Shown: positions 7,960 to 16,687, counted from the first letter of the stretch. The stretch is 64,000 bases of DNA from Nonomuraea guangzhouensis (GCF_019396345.1 NZ_JAHKRM010000035.1:62001-126000); one strand, 5' to 3'. Numbers and translations: made by a program. Notes: generated by a model not told the origin, from the sequence alone.

Positions 7960-9291
7960 ATGACGAGGAACGCGTTGACGGCGGGCCTGGTGGCGATGGT
8001 GTCGCTGGTGGCCTTCGAGTACATGGCGGTCGCCATCGCCATGCCCGTCGTGGCCAAGGAACTCGGCGGGCTGGAGCTGTACGGGCTGGCGTTCAGCGGC
8101 GCGATGGCCGCGAGCGTGATCGGCACGGTGCTCGGCGGCCGGTGGGCGGACGTGCGCGGTCCCCAGGCTCCGCTGTGGACCGGGGCGGCGGGGTTCGCCG
8201 CGGGGCTGACGGTCGCCGGGCTGGCGCCGACCATGGAAGTGCTGATCGCGGGCCGGTTCCTGCAGGGCTTCAGCGGGGCGCTGGTCAGCGTGGCGTTGTA
8301 CGTGGTGGTGGCCAGGGCCTACCCCGAGAGCCGGCACCCCAAGATCTTCTCGTTGTTCGCGACCGCGTGGGTGGTGCCCTCGATGGTGGGGCCGGCGATC
8401 GTGGGCGTGGTGACCGACACGCTCGGCTGGCGCTGGGTGTTCCTGCTGGTGCCGATCCTGACCGTGGTCGCCGGCCTGGTGCTGCTGCGCGGGCTGGCCG
8501 GGCAGCCCGTGAGCGGCGGGCAGAGCGAGCCCGCCCCCGGCCTGCTCGGCAAGGTCGGCTGGGCGGCCGTGACCGCCGTCGGCGCGGGGCTCATGCAGTA
8601 CGGCAGTAGCGGGCGGCTGCCCCTGCTGATCGCCGGCATGGTGGTGCTGGCCGTGGCGCTCCCGAGGCTCCTTCCCCGCGGCACGCTCCGCGCCGCCCGC
8701 GGGCTGCCCGCCGTGGTGGGGCTGCGCGGTCTGTCGGCCGGGGCGTTCTTCGCGGCCGAGGTGATGGTGTCGCTCATGCTGGTCGACCACCGCCACCTGC
8801 CCACGTGGGCGTCCGGGCTCGCGCTCATGGGAGGGTCGCTGACCTGGTCGTTCGCCTCCTGGGTGCAGGGGCGCGAGTTCTTCGGCCAGAAGACGAACCT
8901 GCGGCTCGGCTCGGCCATGATGGCGCTCGGCATCCTGGTCACGGGTACGGTGGCGTTCACCTCGGTCCCGGTGGCGCTGGCGTATCCGGGGTGGATCATC
9001 ACCGGGTTCGGGATCGGGCTGGTGTACCCGACGCTGTCGGTGCTCACGCTGGAGCTGTCGGCGCCGGGGGAGCAGGGCGAGAACAGCTCGGCGCTGCAGG
9101 TGGGTGAGTCGGTGTTCTCGGTGGTGGCGGTGGCGGTCACCGCCGCGCTGTTCACCGCCTCGGGGTCGGGTTACTGGGTGGTGTTCGCGGCCACGCTGGT
9201 CATGGCGCTGGCCGGGCTGGCCATCGCCGGACGGTCGATCAAGGACGGTTCGGCCACGACGGCGCAGGAGTGCCTTGCTCGTCCCGCGTGA
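7960..9291 (+). CDS. MFS transporter (drug:proton antiporter type)
   Basis: A protein of 443 residues from the ATG at 7960; an upstream in-frame start would lie in the preceding terminator hairpin. About twelve hydrophobic helices are visible. The segment 'LGGRWADVRGPQAPLW' sits at the loop 2-3 position of the MFS signature and 'GRFLQGFSGALVSVALYVV' matches helix 4. It is likely an exporter in the cytoplasmic membrane; the substrate is unknown. It converges on the serine hydrolase gene with only 11 bases between stops. Function beyond MFS is inference. Confidence 0.87.
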   Translation: MTRNALTAGLVAMVSLVAFEYMAVAIAMPVVAKELGGLELYGLAFSGAMAASVIGTVLGGRWADVRGPQAPLWTGAAGFAAGLTVAGLAPTMEVLIAGRFLQGFSGALVSVALYVVVARAYPESRHPKIFSLFATAWVVPSMVGPAIVGVVTDTLGWRWVFLLVPILTVVAGLVLLRGLAGQPVSGGQSEPAPGLLGKVGWAAVTAVGAGLMQYGSSGRLPLLIAGMVVLAVALPRLLPRGTLRAARGLPAVVGLRGLSAGAFFAAEVMVSLMLVDHRHLPTWASGLALMGGSLTWSFASWVQGREFFGQKTNLRLGSAMMALGILVTGTVAFTSVPVALAYPGWIITGFGIGLVYPTLSVLTLELSAPGEQGENSSALQVGESVFSVVAVAVTAALFTASGSGYWVVFAATLVMALAGLAIAGRSIKDGSATTAQECLARPA

Positions 9292-9302
9292 CGCGGGCCG
9301 CC

Positions 9303-10526
9303 TCAGCTCCGTTCGGCCAGGCATCGGTAGAGGGTGTCGATAAGTCTGGCGGAGAACGCCCCTGACATGGCCAGGTGGCTGCGGACGAAGCCGATGGAGA
9401 CGCGGTTCACCGGGTCGCAGATACCTATCTCGCCGCCACCTCCCTCGGCCCCGTACGCCTCAGGGGTGGGACCGTAACGCGGCGATTGACCGGGCGCCGC
9501 GAAGTTGCCGATATAGCCGAGAGTCCTCGGGACGAGAAGCGCGCCCGGGCCGTCATCGCTGAGCGCGTCAGGGCTCTTCACCCGGACCGTGCTGAAGGCC
9601 GCCACGGTCTCCGGTGACAGCAACCGCACGCCGTCCAGCTCGCCGCCCATCGCCAGCAGCGCGAAGAGCCGGGCGATGCCGCGGGCGGTGGAGGTGCCGT
9701 TGACGGAGGGGATCTCGGCGGCCAGCACGCCGGGGCCGGCGAAGAACGTGTCGACCCGGTCGAGGAACGTGGCGCCGTCCCTCGCGGCGAACGCCTGGCC
9801 GGCCAGCGTGCCGGGATCGCGGGTACGCGCCTGCCGCGCCTCGTAGAGCCGTTCGAACTCCGGCGGAAGGCCCGCGAACGAGAACGGCAGGACCGGCGCG
9901 ACCAGCGGTTGTTCGGCCGGTGGCGTGCCGATCCTGGTGTCCAGCCCGAGGGGGACGGCGATCTCCTCGTGGAAGAAGCCTCCGGCCCGCTGGCCGGTGA
10001 CGCGGTACACGAGCTCGCTGAGGAGCCAGCCGTAGGTCAGCGCGTGGTAGCCGTGACTCGTCCCCGGCGTCCAGGAGAGCGTGGCCGCGGCGAGGCCGTC
10101 GGCGATCGCCTCGTAGTCGTCCCAGCCGGTGCCGTCCAGCTGGAGCAGCTCGCGCTGGCCGGGAAAGCCGAGCACACCGGCGGTGTGGGTGAGAACGTGC
10201 CGGACCAGTACCTCCGCTTTGCCCGCCGCCGCGAACGCCGGCCAGTACGTGCTCACGGGCGCGTCCACGTCCACCCAGCCCCGATCGACCAGGACCTGGA
10301 CGCACAGTGTCGCCAGCCCCTTGGTCAGCGACATCAGCACGGCCCGGTTGCCGGCCCGCCACGGCCGGCCCGGCCGGATCTGGCCGCCCCAGACGTCCAC
10401 GACCGGTTCGCCGTCGACGTACGCGCAGAATGCCCCGCCGCCGTCACCCAGTTCGGCCGTGTGGTCGGCGAAAGTCGCACGCACCGGCTCGAAGCCCTTG
10501 GCCACGTACGCCGTCACCACGTCCAT
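9303..10526 (-). CDS. Beta-lactamase-related serine hydrolase (class C/EstB-like)
   Basis: A protein of 407 residues. The ATG at 10526 follows a GGGGAGG ribosome site at suitable spacing. It carries the serine-hydrolase motif Ser-x-x-Lys in 'LMSLTKGLATLC' and the Tyr of 'GYHALTYGWLLSELV', which replaces Tyr-x-Asn in EstB-type esterases. A C-terminal 'GGGGEIG' corresponds to the third box. No signal peptide is seen, so it is probably a cytoplasmic esterase or amidase rather than a secreted beta-lactamase. Its upstream region carries GGTAAAAGACCGG, one of the dispersed dyads. The family is firm; the substrate is unknown. Confidence 0.88.
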   Translation of the reverse strand: MDVVTAYVAKGFEPVRATFADHTAELGDGGGAFCAYVDGEPVVDVWGGQIRPGRPWRAGNRAVLMSLTKGLATLCVQVLVDRGWVDVDAPVSTYWPAFAAAGKAEVLVRHVLTHTAGVLGFPGQRELLQLDGTGWDDYEAIADGLAAATLSWTPGTSHGYHALTYGWLLSELVYRVTGQRAGGFFHEEIAVPLGLDTRIGTPPAEQPLVAPVLPFSFAGLPPEFERLYEARQARTRDPGTLAGQAFAARDGATFLDRVDTFFAGPGVLAAEIPSVNGTSTARGIARLFALLAMGGELDGVRLLSPETVAAFSTVRVKSPDALSDDGPGALLVPRTLGYIGNFAAPGQSPRYGPTPEAYGAEGGGGEIGICDPVNRVSIGFVRSHLAMSGAFSARLIDTLYRCLAERS

Positions 10527-10584
10527 CTGGCGCCTCCCCTTGCAGCCGCGACACCTGTGCATTCTTGACCGGCCTCAGGGAGCT

Positions 10585-10606
10585 GACCAGGTAAAAGACC
10601 GGACAC
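10585..10606. promoter_or_regulatory. Dyad GACCAGGTAAAAGACCGGACAC, family member B2
   Basis: It shares GGTAAAAG and CACTT-GGGG flanking bases with the element at 2811. It lies about 60 bp upstream of the serine hydrolase start, a position suited to an operator or activator site. Confidence 0.45.
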
Positions 10607-10678
10607 TTGGGGACTCTCCACACCGACGCGACCCACGTGCGGGAGGAAGGCGCCGACAGCGTGCCGTGACAGCGCCAT

Positions 10679-10697
10679 GTCCGCGAAATGTCCGGTC
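10679..10697. promoter_or_regulatory. Dyad GTCCGCGAAATGTCCGGTC, family member B1
   Basis: It matches the element at 2751-2769 at 15 of 19 positions, including AAATGTCCGGTC without a mismatch and the following G. It lies in the gap between the kinase gene stop and the serine hydrolase promoter. Confidence 0.5.
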
Positions 10698-10804
10698 GAA
10701 TGCCCTGGATCACGAACTTTCGACGGCTGAAACTCAGCCTGGCCAGGACGTGAGTCCGCTTCCGGGCGGCAGGCATTATGGCGCTGTTTTGCCGCACTTA
10801 CAGG

Positions 10805-12907
10805 TCACTCCAACTGGTCGGCCGTGTAGTAGTCGCCGCCGATGATGATCTGCTCGTAGTTGGACTTGTCGACGATGAGCGGGTTGAGCAGGTAGGACGG
10901 GACGCCGTGGTCCTTGGTGTCGTTCACCACGGGCTTGCCGCCCTTGAGCACGGCGTCGGCCATCGCCACCGTGGCCTCGGCCAGCTTGCGGGTGTCCTTG
11001 AAGATCGTGGAGTACTGCTCACCCGCGACGATCGACTTCACCGACGCCAGCTCGGCGTCCTGACCGGTCACGATCGGGTACGGCCGGCCGGAGGTCCCGT
11101 AGCCGTTGCTCTTGAGCGCCGACAGGATGCCGATGGACAGTCCGTCGTACGGCGACAGCACGCCGTCCACTTTCTGGCTGTTGGCGTAGGTCTTGGTGAG
11201 GATGTCGCGCATCCGTTGCTGCGCGATGTCGGAGTTCCACTGCGGGGTGGCGGCCTGCCTGAAGTCGGTCTGGCCACTGGGGACCTTCAGCGTCCCGCTG
11301 TCGATCTTCGGCTTGAGTACCGACATCGCGCCGTTCCAGAAGATCGTGGCGCTGCTGTCGGCAGGGGACCCGCCGAACAGTTCGACGTTGAACGGACCCT
11401 TCTCACCCTTGTCGACGCCCAGCCCGGCCAGGAGGGAGGTGGCCTGCTGCACGCCGACCTTGAAGCTGTCGAAGGAGGTGTAGTAGGCGACGTTCGGGCT
11501 GTCGCGGATCGGCAGGTCGTAGGCGATGACCGGGATCTTCTTGTCGGCGGCCCGCTGGAGCTGGGAGGTCAGCGCGGTGCCGTCGACCGCGGCGACGATC
11601 AGGAGCTTGGCGCCCTTGTCGATCTGGTTCTCGATCTCGCCGGCCTGGGTCGGGGCGTCTTGCTCGGCGTACTTCAGGTCGACCCGGTAGCCGAGCTTCT
11701 CCAGGCGCGATTTGACGAGGTCGCCGTCGCGCGTCCAGCGATCGGACGACTTGGTCGGCATGGTGACGCCGACGAGAGCCCCCGCGCGGCCCGGGGGTGG
11801 CGGCAGCAGCGCCCAGATCACACCGCCGGCCAGCACCGCCACTCCGACGACCGCGCCGAGCACCGCGAGGAGCGGGCCTCGCCGTCGAATCCGCGCATCC
11901 GGAACGGCGGGAGGCGAGCTGGGGTTCTGCTGGGTGTAGGCGAGGGTCGGGTCGTGCGGTGGGGTGGGCTGTTCCGGCGGTACGTGCTGTTCGGGCGGTG
12001 CGTGCTGTTCGGGCGGTACCCCGAGGAGCTGGGCGACCTCGTCCTGCTGGCTCGCGATGAGGTCGTGCACAGGGGCCGGCCAGACCCGCGCCGACGGGGC
12101 GAGCTGACCTACAGATTCCAGGAGCTGGGCCGGGCTCGGCCGGTGAGCCGGGTCCTTGGCCAGGCACGGCTCGATGATCTCCCGCAAGGTTTCCGGAACC
12201 GCGGCGAGGTCGGCTTCCTTGTGCACCACGTTGTAGAGCGTTTGCGGCATCGAAGACCCGGCGAACGGGCTGACGCCGGTGCACGCCATGACGAGCACCG
12301 TACCGAGCGAGAACACATCACTGGCCGAGGTCAGCGGCCGCCCGTCGGCCTGCTCGGGAGACATGAAGTCGGGCGACCCGACCAGCCACCCCGTGCGGGT
12401 GATCTCGCTGCCCCCTTGGCTGTCCGTGGCCCGCGCGATCCCGAAGTCGATCAGTCGCGGCCCGTCGGCGGCCAACAGAACGTTGGACGGCTTCAGATCC
12501 CGGTGGATCAACTTGGCGCGGTGGATCTCCACCAGGGCGACCGCCAGCCCCGCCGCCAACCGCCGTACCGGCTCCTCCTCGAGCACCCCCGCGACGTCGA
12601 CGGTATGACGCAGCGAAGGCCCGGGCACGAACACCGACGCCAACCACGGCAGGGGCGCGTGCTCGTCCGCGTCTATCACCGCGGCCGTGTACGCCCCCGA
12701 CACCCGCCGCGAGGCGTTCACCTCCCGCCGAAAGCGCGCCCGAAACCCCTCGTCCTCCACGAACTGCGGGTGCACCTGCTTCACCGCGACCAGCCGCCCG
12801 TCCGAGCCGCTGCCGAGAAACACCCGTCCCATGCCACCCCGACCCAGCTCAGCCAGGACCCGGTACGGCCCGACGGCAGCCGGATCCGACGCCTCCAGCG
12901 GTTTCAT
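10805..12907 (-). CDS. Transmembrane Ser/Thr protein kinase fused to a periplasmic sugar-binding-protein-like sensor
   Basis: A protein of 700 residues; the ATG at 12907 is favoured because AAAGGA lies 5 bases upstream. Residues 15-270 are a Hanks-type kinase: glycine loop 'LGRGGMGRVFLG', Lys43 in 'VAVKQV', catalytic Asp137 in 'HRDLKPSN', 'DFGIA' and 'SPEQADG'. A Pro-rich juxtamembrane segment and one helix (about 338-362, 'GPLLAVLGAVVGVAVLAGG') lead to an extracellular ~330-residue domain of the ChvE/RbsB type ('LIVAAVDGTALTSQLQRAAD', 'PVIAYDLPI', 'VGVQQATSLLAGLG'). Normal PASTA repeats are replaced by a ligand-binding protein, so it probably senses a sugar or related small molecule directly. 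Apparently monocistronic. Confidence 0.93.
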   Translation of the reverse strand: MKPLEASDPAAVGPYRVLAELGRGGMGRVFLGSGSDGRLVAVKQVHPQFVEDEGFRARFRREVNASRRVSGAYTAAVIDADEHAPLPWLASVFVPGPSLRHTVDVAGVLEEEPVRRLAAGLAVALVEIHRAKLIHRDLKPSNVLLAADGPRLIDFGIARATDSQGGSEITRTGWLVGSPDFMSPEQADGRPLTSASDVFSLGTVLVMACTGVSPFAGSSMPQTLYNVVHKEADLAAVPETLREIIEPCLAKDPAHRPSPAQLLESVGQLAPSARVWPAPVHDLIASQQDEVAQLLGVPPEQHAPPEQHVPPEQPTPPHDPTLAYTQQNPSSPPAVPDARIRRRGPLLAVLGAVVGVAVLAGGVIWALLPPPPGRAGALVGVTMPTKSSDRWTRDGDLVKSRLEKLGYRVDLKYAEQDAPTQAGEIENQIDKGAKLLIVAAVDGTALTSQLQRAADKKIPVIAYDLPIRDSPNVAYYTSFDSFKVGVQQATSLLAGLGVDKGEKGPFNVELFGGSPADSSATIFWNGAMSVLKPKIDSGTLKVPSGQTDFRQAATPQWNSDIAQQRMRDILTKTYANSQKVDGVLSPYDGLSIGILSALKSNGYGTSGRPYPIVTGQDAELASVKSIVAGEQYSTIFKDTRKLAEATVAMADAVLKGGKPVVNDTKDHGVPSYLLNPLIVDKSNYEQIIIGGDYYTADQLE

Positions 12908-13049
12908 CCGCATCCTTTCGGCCAGGACGAGTGAGGCCGGACAAGCCCTGCTCGGGAAGATCGAGAAGAAGCTTATCCACGGACAGTTAGCGACGGTGAC
13001 AAAACCAGTCATTCCCTCTGCCGGAGCCGCCGCGATCTGCCCTAGGTCG

Positions 13050-13754
13050 TCAGGCCTCGGGGATGCCGGAGTCGGTGCGGTCGGCGTCGATCAGGTCGCT
13101 GAGCAAGGTGACGACCGTGGCGGCGAGGTCCTGCAGCGTGGTGTCGGGGATTGTCGGCTCGCGCCCGAATGCGCGTTGGACGGTACGCGCGAGCAGGTCC
13201 GCCCGCTGCTTCGGGCCGCCCGTGCCTTCGGCGCGTAGGAAGCCCTCGAAGGTGGCCTGGTAGGCGTAGCCGAGCTCGTCGGGTTGCATGTCGTCGCGGA
13301 GCAGGCCGTGCTCGGCGAGCAGGTCGAAATAGTCGCGTGCCATGGTGCCGTGCCGGTCGTCGCGGGCGGTGTCGGGGGAACTGGTCAGCTTGCCGAGCAG
13401 GTGGGGGTCCTGCAAGAGGAATCCGTGCAGCAGAGGTCGGTTGATGATGGCCAGGAAGTAGGCGCGGGCGAAGTTGCGTAGCAGGCATGTGCGCGCGTCC
13501 TGCCGCAGCGCCTGCCGTAGCTCGTCCATCGCGTACAGCACCTCGCGCGCGAAGACCGCGCTGAACAGTTGCTCGCGGGTCTTCCAGTGCAGGTAGACGG
13601 TGCCCTTGCCGATGTCGGCTCCGGCGGCCACGTCGTCGATGGTCACCCGTCGGTAGCCGTGGCGCAGCAGTAGGTCCGCCGCCACGTCGAGGATCCGGGT
13701 GGCTCGTTCGGCTCGCTGCCGCGGGTCTCGGAGTCGTTCGGTGCTGGTGCTCAC
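13050..13754 (-). CDS. TetR-family regulator, divergent from NmrA-like gene
   Basis: A protein of 234 residues from the GTG at 13754. A TTG further upstream would place the N terminus across a probable operator and is disfavoured. The N-terminal helix-turn-helix is typical: 'ATRILDVAADLLLRHGYRRV', 'IGKGTVYLHWKTREQLFSAV'. The ~170-residue C-terminal ligand domain is generic. The gene is divergent from the NmrA-like oxidoreductase at 13878, and the space between carries two 19-bp half-symmetric sites, one in front of each gene. It is therefore likely an autorepressor also controlling that oxidoreductase; the inducer is unknown. Confidence 0.9.
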   Translation of the reverse strand: MSTSTERLRDPRQRAERATRILDVAADLLLRHGYRRVTIDDVAAGADIGKGTVYLHWKTREQLFSAVFAREVLYAMDELRQALRQDARTCLLRNFARAYFLAIINRPLLHGFLLQDPHLLGKLTSSPDTARDDRHGTMARDYFDLLAEHGLLRDDMQPDELGYAYQATFEGFLRAEGTGGPKQRADLLARTVQRAFGREPTIPDTTLQDLAATVVTLLSDLIDADRTDSGIPEA

Positions 13755-13768
13755 GCAGGGACCGTATG

Positions 13769-13787
13769 ACCAGATGCGAGATTTGGT
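13769..13787 (-). promoter_or_regulatory. Probable TetR operator 1
   Basis: ACCAGATGCGAGATTTGGT is an imperfect palindrome (arms ACCA-AT / AT-TGGT). It lies 15 bp upstream of the TetR start. Its pair at 13816-13834 is in the opposite orientation. Confidence 0.6.
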
Positions 13788-13815
13788 CAACTCTCAGCTT
13801 GCAGTTGACTAACTT

Positions 13816-13834
13816 TCAAATTTCGTCATATGGT
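13816..13834 (+). promoter_or_regulatory. Probable TetR operator 2 over NmrA-gene promoter
   Basis: TCAAATTTCGTCATATGGT resembles the reverse complement of operator 1 (CAAAT-TCG...TGGT) and has the same 19-bp length; centres are 47 bp apart. A TTGACT at 13805-13810 just upstream could be the -35 of the NmrA-gene promoter, so binding here would block polymerase. Confidence 0.55.
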
Positions 13835-13877
13835 CACGTCGTCGAAGCAGCGGCATCACCTGCGACAGGAGCGAGTC

Positions 13878-14777
13878 ATGAACAACCCCACGGACAATCA
13901 CGGCAAGACCGTCCTCGTCACCGGCGCCACCGGGAATCAGGGCGGCGCCGTCGCCCGGCACCTGCTCGCCGACGGCTGGCACGTTCGCGCCCTGGTCCGA
14001 GACGACAGCGCGCCGGCGGCTGCCGCGCTCGCCGCCGCCGGTGCCGAGCTCGTCCGCGGTGACCTGGACGACCGCGCCTCCCTCGACGCGGCGATCCGTG
14101 GCGCGTACGGCGTCTACAGCGTCCAGTCCGCCAACGACAACGAGATCGCCCAGGGCAAGAACGTCGCGGACGCCGCCAAGGCCGCGGATGTGCGGCACCT
14201 GGTGTACTCGTCGGTCGGCGGCGTCGAGAGCCAGAACCGGTTCTATGTGGAGCACGGCTGGGGGCCCATCGACAAGTGGCAGATCGAGGAGCACCTCCGC
14301 GGTCTGGGTGTGCCCGCGACGATCCTGCGGCCCGCCGGGTTCATGGAGGACTTCACCAGCCCGGCGCGGTTCTTCCAGAACGGCTCGCTCAACGTGCCCT
14401 GGCACGACGACCTGGTCATGCAGCTCGTCGCCATCGATGACATCGGGGCGTTCGCCGCGCTGGCCTTCGCCGAACCAGAGGTCTACCTGGGCAAGGCCAT
14501 GGAGATCACCGGCGACAGGCTGACCGCGCCGCAGATCGCCGACGCGCTGAGCACGGCGGCCGGTCGCCAGGTTCCGCACACCCAGATTCCGATCGAGGTC
14601 CTCTGGGAGCACAACCCCGAGGTCGCGAAGGTCTTCACCTGGGCGAACGAGACCTACTACGACACTGACCTGGCGCCCTTGCGGAAGGCTCATGCCGCTC
14701 TCATGGACTTCGGCACCTGGCTGGAGCGATCGGGCAAGCCGCGGCTCCTGGCGCAACTGGAGTCCGTGCCGGCCTAA
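13878..14777 (+). CDS. NmrA-like NAD(P)-binding oxidoreductase
   Basis: A protein of 299 residues; the ATG at 13878 follows CAGGAGCGAG. The N terminus is a Rossmann nucleotide-binding fold, 'VLVTGATGNQGGAVARHLL', with the glycine-rich loop typical of the atypical SDR/NmrA family. The body continues with 'ELVRGDLDDRASLDAAIRGA' and 'VRHLVYSSVGG'. There is no Tyr-x-x-x-Lys pair in the classical place, as usual in NmrA proteins. These act as redox sensors or NAD(P)H-dependent reductases (HSCARG-like). It is divergent from, and probably repressed by, the TetR gene at 13050. No downstream partner gene. Confidence 0.9.
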   Translation: MNNPTDNHGKTVLVTGATGNQGGAVARHLLADGWHVRALVRDDSAPAAAALAAAGAELVRGDLDDRASLDAAIRGAYGVYSVQSANDNEIAQGKNVADAAKAADVRHLVYSSVGGVESQNRFYVEHGWGPIDKWQIEEHLRGLGVPATILRPAGFMEDFTSPARFFQNGSLNVPWHDDLVMQLVAIDDIGAFAALAFAEPEVYLGKAMEITGDRLTAPQIADALSTAAGRQVPHTQIPIEVLWEHNPEVAKVFTWANETYYDTDLAPLRKAHAALMDFGTWLERSGKPRLLAQLESVPA

Positions 14778-14889
14778 CCGATCGAAGTCTCCGGCCAAGA
14801 CTCCCTGGAGGCCTACAGGTCTTCCAGGCCGAACTCGTCGTCGACGGCACTACCGGCCGCGCTGGGAGCTCGAAGCGCGCCGGATCTAC

Positions 14890-15603
14890 TCAGTTCCGGC
14901 GATCGGCCAGCACGTCTCGGAGGGCTTCGCCGAATGAGGTCTGGGGGAATGCCTGCCGTCGGCTGGTGTAGGAGGGCAGGTCCAGGGCGCCGAGTGCGCG
15001 TTCCACCTGCCTTCCCGTACGCAAGGCGAGGACGAGGGTGACCGTGGGTTCAGCCCCGGCTTCGGTCCTGTGGACCACCTCTGCCGGCTGCGTGTAGATG
15101 CTCCCGGCCACGTGATGTGTGGTGCGCTCGTGCGCGATCCTGGCCAGGGCATCGGTGCGGGTCACCCGGTCGACGGGGCCCTCGCCACAGATGTTGAAAA
15201 TTCGGAAATCTGCGCTGGACGGCTCCGCCACTTCGACGACGCCGACCTCGATGTTGTCGAGGGAACCGTAGGCGATGTAACTGATGAGGTCCCACGTGTG
15301 ATCGTGCATCGGGGACACCTCGTCGGCCGTCAGGCGTCGACGCCGGGCGACCGGGGGCCACAGATGCAGGCGAAGTGTGGCGTGTCCCCACCGGGCGAGC
15401 GGCGCGTAGATGAAGCCGAGAGGATGCAGCAACGGCTCCACGTCGTGACAATCCTCGGCGAGGTCGTCGATCAATGCAGCGCACGCCTTCTCGAGAGGCT
15501 GAAGATCGCGCGTCTGAAGGAGGTCGGCAAGCTCCGTGAAGTTAAATCTGTCAGCCAAACGGGACACGGATCTCCCCAAGACGTCGCACCGATAGCTGCG
15601 CAT
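14890..15603 (-). CDS. Cupin-like protein of unknown function
   Basis: A protein of 237 residues taking the ATG at 15603; longer versions run into the preceding gene. A helical N-terminal third ('FTELADLLQTRDLQPLEKAC') precedes a beta-rich region. That region contains 'SPMHDHTWDLISYIAYGSLD' and, ~70 residues later, 'YTQPAEVVHRTEA', the spaced His-x-His ... His pattern of a cupin metal site. Function is not recognised; candidates are a small dioxygenase or a metabolite-binding protein. It lies 76 bases downstream of the two-TM protein gene on the same strand, probably in one transcript. Confidence 0.7.
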   Translation of the reverse strand: MRSYRCDVLGRSVSRLADRFNFTELADLLQTRDLQPLEKACAALIDDLAEDCHDVEPLLHPLGFIYAPLARWGHATLRLHLWPPVARRRRLTADEVSPMHDHTWDLISYIAYGSLDNIEVGVVEVAEPSSADFRIFNICGEGPVDRVTRTDALARIAHERTTHHVAGSIYTQPAEVVHRTEAGAEPTVTLVLALRTGRQVERALGALDLPSYTSRRQAFPQTSFGEALRDVLADRRN

Positions 15604-15679
15604 CCACGCATCCGAAGATCGCGAGACGCAGGCTACCTTAGGGGATGCGGCAGTTCGCAGGTCGGGGACACGCCAACGG

Positions 15680-16687
15680 TCAGTCGCCGTAGGGGTTCGA
15701 CGGGGCTGACGCCTGCTGGATGATGTACGCCACGTCATGGTCTGTGTGGGACCCCAGGGGAAGATCGAGCTGGTCGAAAAGCTGTCTGATTTCCGCCATG
15801 GTGGGTGTTTCGGCAAGCATGGTGTCAGCGGCGGCGCTGAAGCTCACCGGCCGGCCCTGCCGGAAGCTGATCGACAGGTGCGTCAAATAGTCCGCGTAGA
15901 GCTTCGTGTAGCTCCGGATCCGGTACGCGGGCCACCCTTTGTCGCGGACGGTCATCAGGAGATAGTCGTCGCAGCGGTCGAAGCGTTGGTTCGACCAGAC
16001 CGAGGACAGCGACAACTCTATGTCCAGGAGTGAGCTCTGATCGTACTGGAAAGCCGCGAGAATGGTGGCGAGGCAGGACAGCTGAACATTCTTACCGGTG
16101 CCCTCGCCGTTGTTCTGCGGCCATAATTCGCGAGTTATCTGCTGCTGGTATCTGGCATAGGCGTCGCACAGCGGTAAATCGCCTGGATCAAGGATTTCAA
16201 TGCGGACGCGAATGGGTCTGCTGCGTATTCGCGACAGCCGGGCGAGCTCGGGCAGGGTTTTGGCCCGTAGATAGGTGCCCGTACCGCCCTTGAATTCCCA
16301 GAACGCGCAGGCCTGGCGGGCGTCCGCGAAGGCCCGGCTGATCGCCGGACCGGCCAGGACCTCGACTTCCGCCAGTCCCTTGAGAAGTCCGCGCACCGGC
16401 GCCAGCTCTCCGGTGAGATCCTGCACCTCCCGGTGCTTGCCGAGCGTCGCGTCGAGCTCGTTGACGAGGTGGGAGAATCTGCGCAGCACCGATTCGCCCG
16501 TGTCCTGTTTGCGCCAGCGATCCCTGAGCAGCGAGAAGGCCAGCACGGCCAGCGTCACCAGAATCGCATTGCTCACCACGTCGATCGAGACGGTTTCCAG
16601 CACTCCGAGAACACTGAAAACAACTGCCAAAGCAAGCGCGAGCGCGGTGTCGGCCTGTTCCTTCGCCCGAATGAGCCACCGCCCCAT
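15680..16687 (-). CDS. Two-TM membrane protein with conserved cytosolic domain, unknown function
   Basis: A protein of 335 residues (ATG 16687, AAAGGTGG upstream). Two adjacent hydrophobic helices near the N terminus (about 15-35 and 40-58) are followed by a coiled segment and a ~230-residue cytosolic domain. That domain includes 'CAFWEFKGGTGTYLRAKTLP', 'VRIEILDPGDLPLCDAYARY' and a C-terminal helical tail. I do not recognise the family with certainty. The layout (2TM plus soluble domain) resembles membrane effectors of signalling or defence modules, which is only an architectural parallel. It precedes the cupin-like gene on the same strand. Confidence 0.72.
   Translation of the reverse strand: MGRWLIRAKEQADTALALALAVVFSVLGVLETVSIDVVSNAILVTLAVLAFSLLRDRWRKQDTGESVLRRFSHLVNELDATLGKHREVQDLTGELAPVRGLLKGLAEVEVLAGPAISRAFADARQACAFWEFKGGTGTYLRAKTLPELARLSRIRSRPIRVRIEILDPGDLPLCDAYARYQQQITRELWPQNNGEGTGKNVQLSCLATILAAFQYDQSSLLDIELSLSSVWSNQRFDRCDDYLLMTVRDKGWPAYRIRSYTKLYADYLTHLSISFRQGRPVSFSAAADTMLAETPTMAEIRQLFDQLDLPLGSHTDHDVAYIIQQASAPSNPYGD

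Noticed and set aside
6757..9324. 855-codon minus-strand open frame opposite the secreted protein and MFS genes
   Set aside because: Low-complexity His/Arg-rich translation spanning two real genes and a terminator.
10778..12934. 718-codon plus-strand open frame opposite the kinase gene
   Set aside because: Shadow of the kinase gene; no motif, while the minus strand has all kinase motifs.
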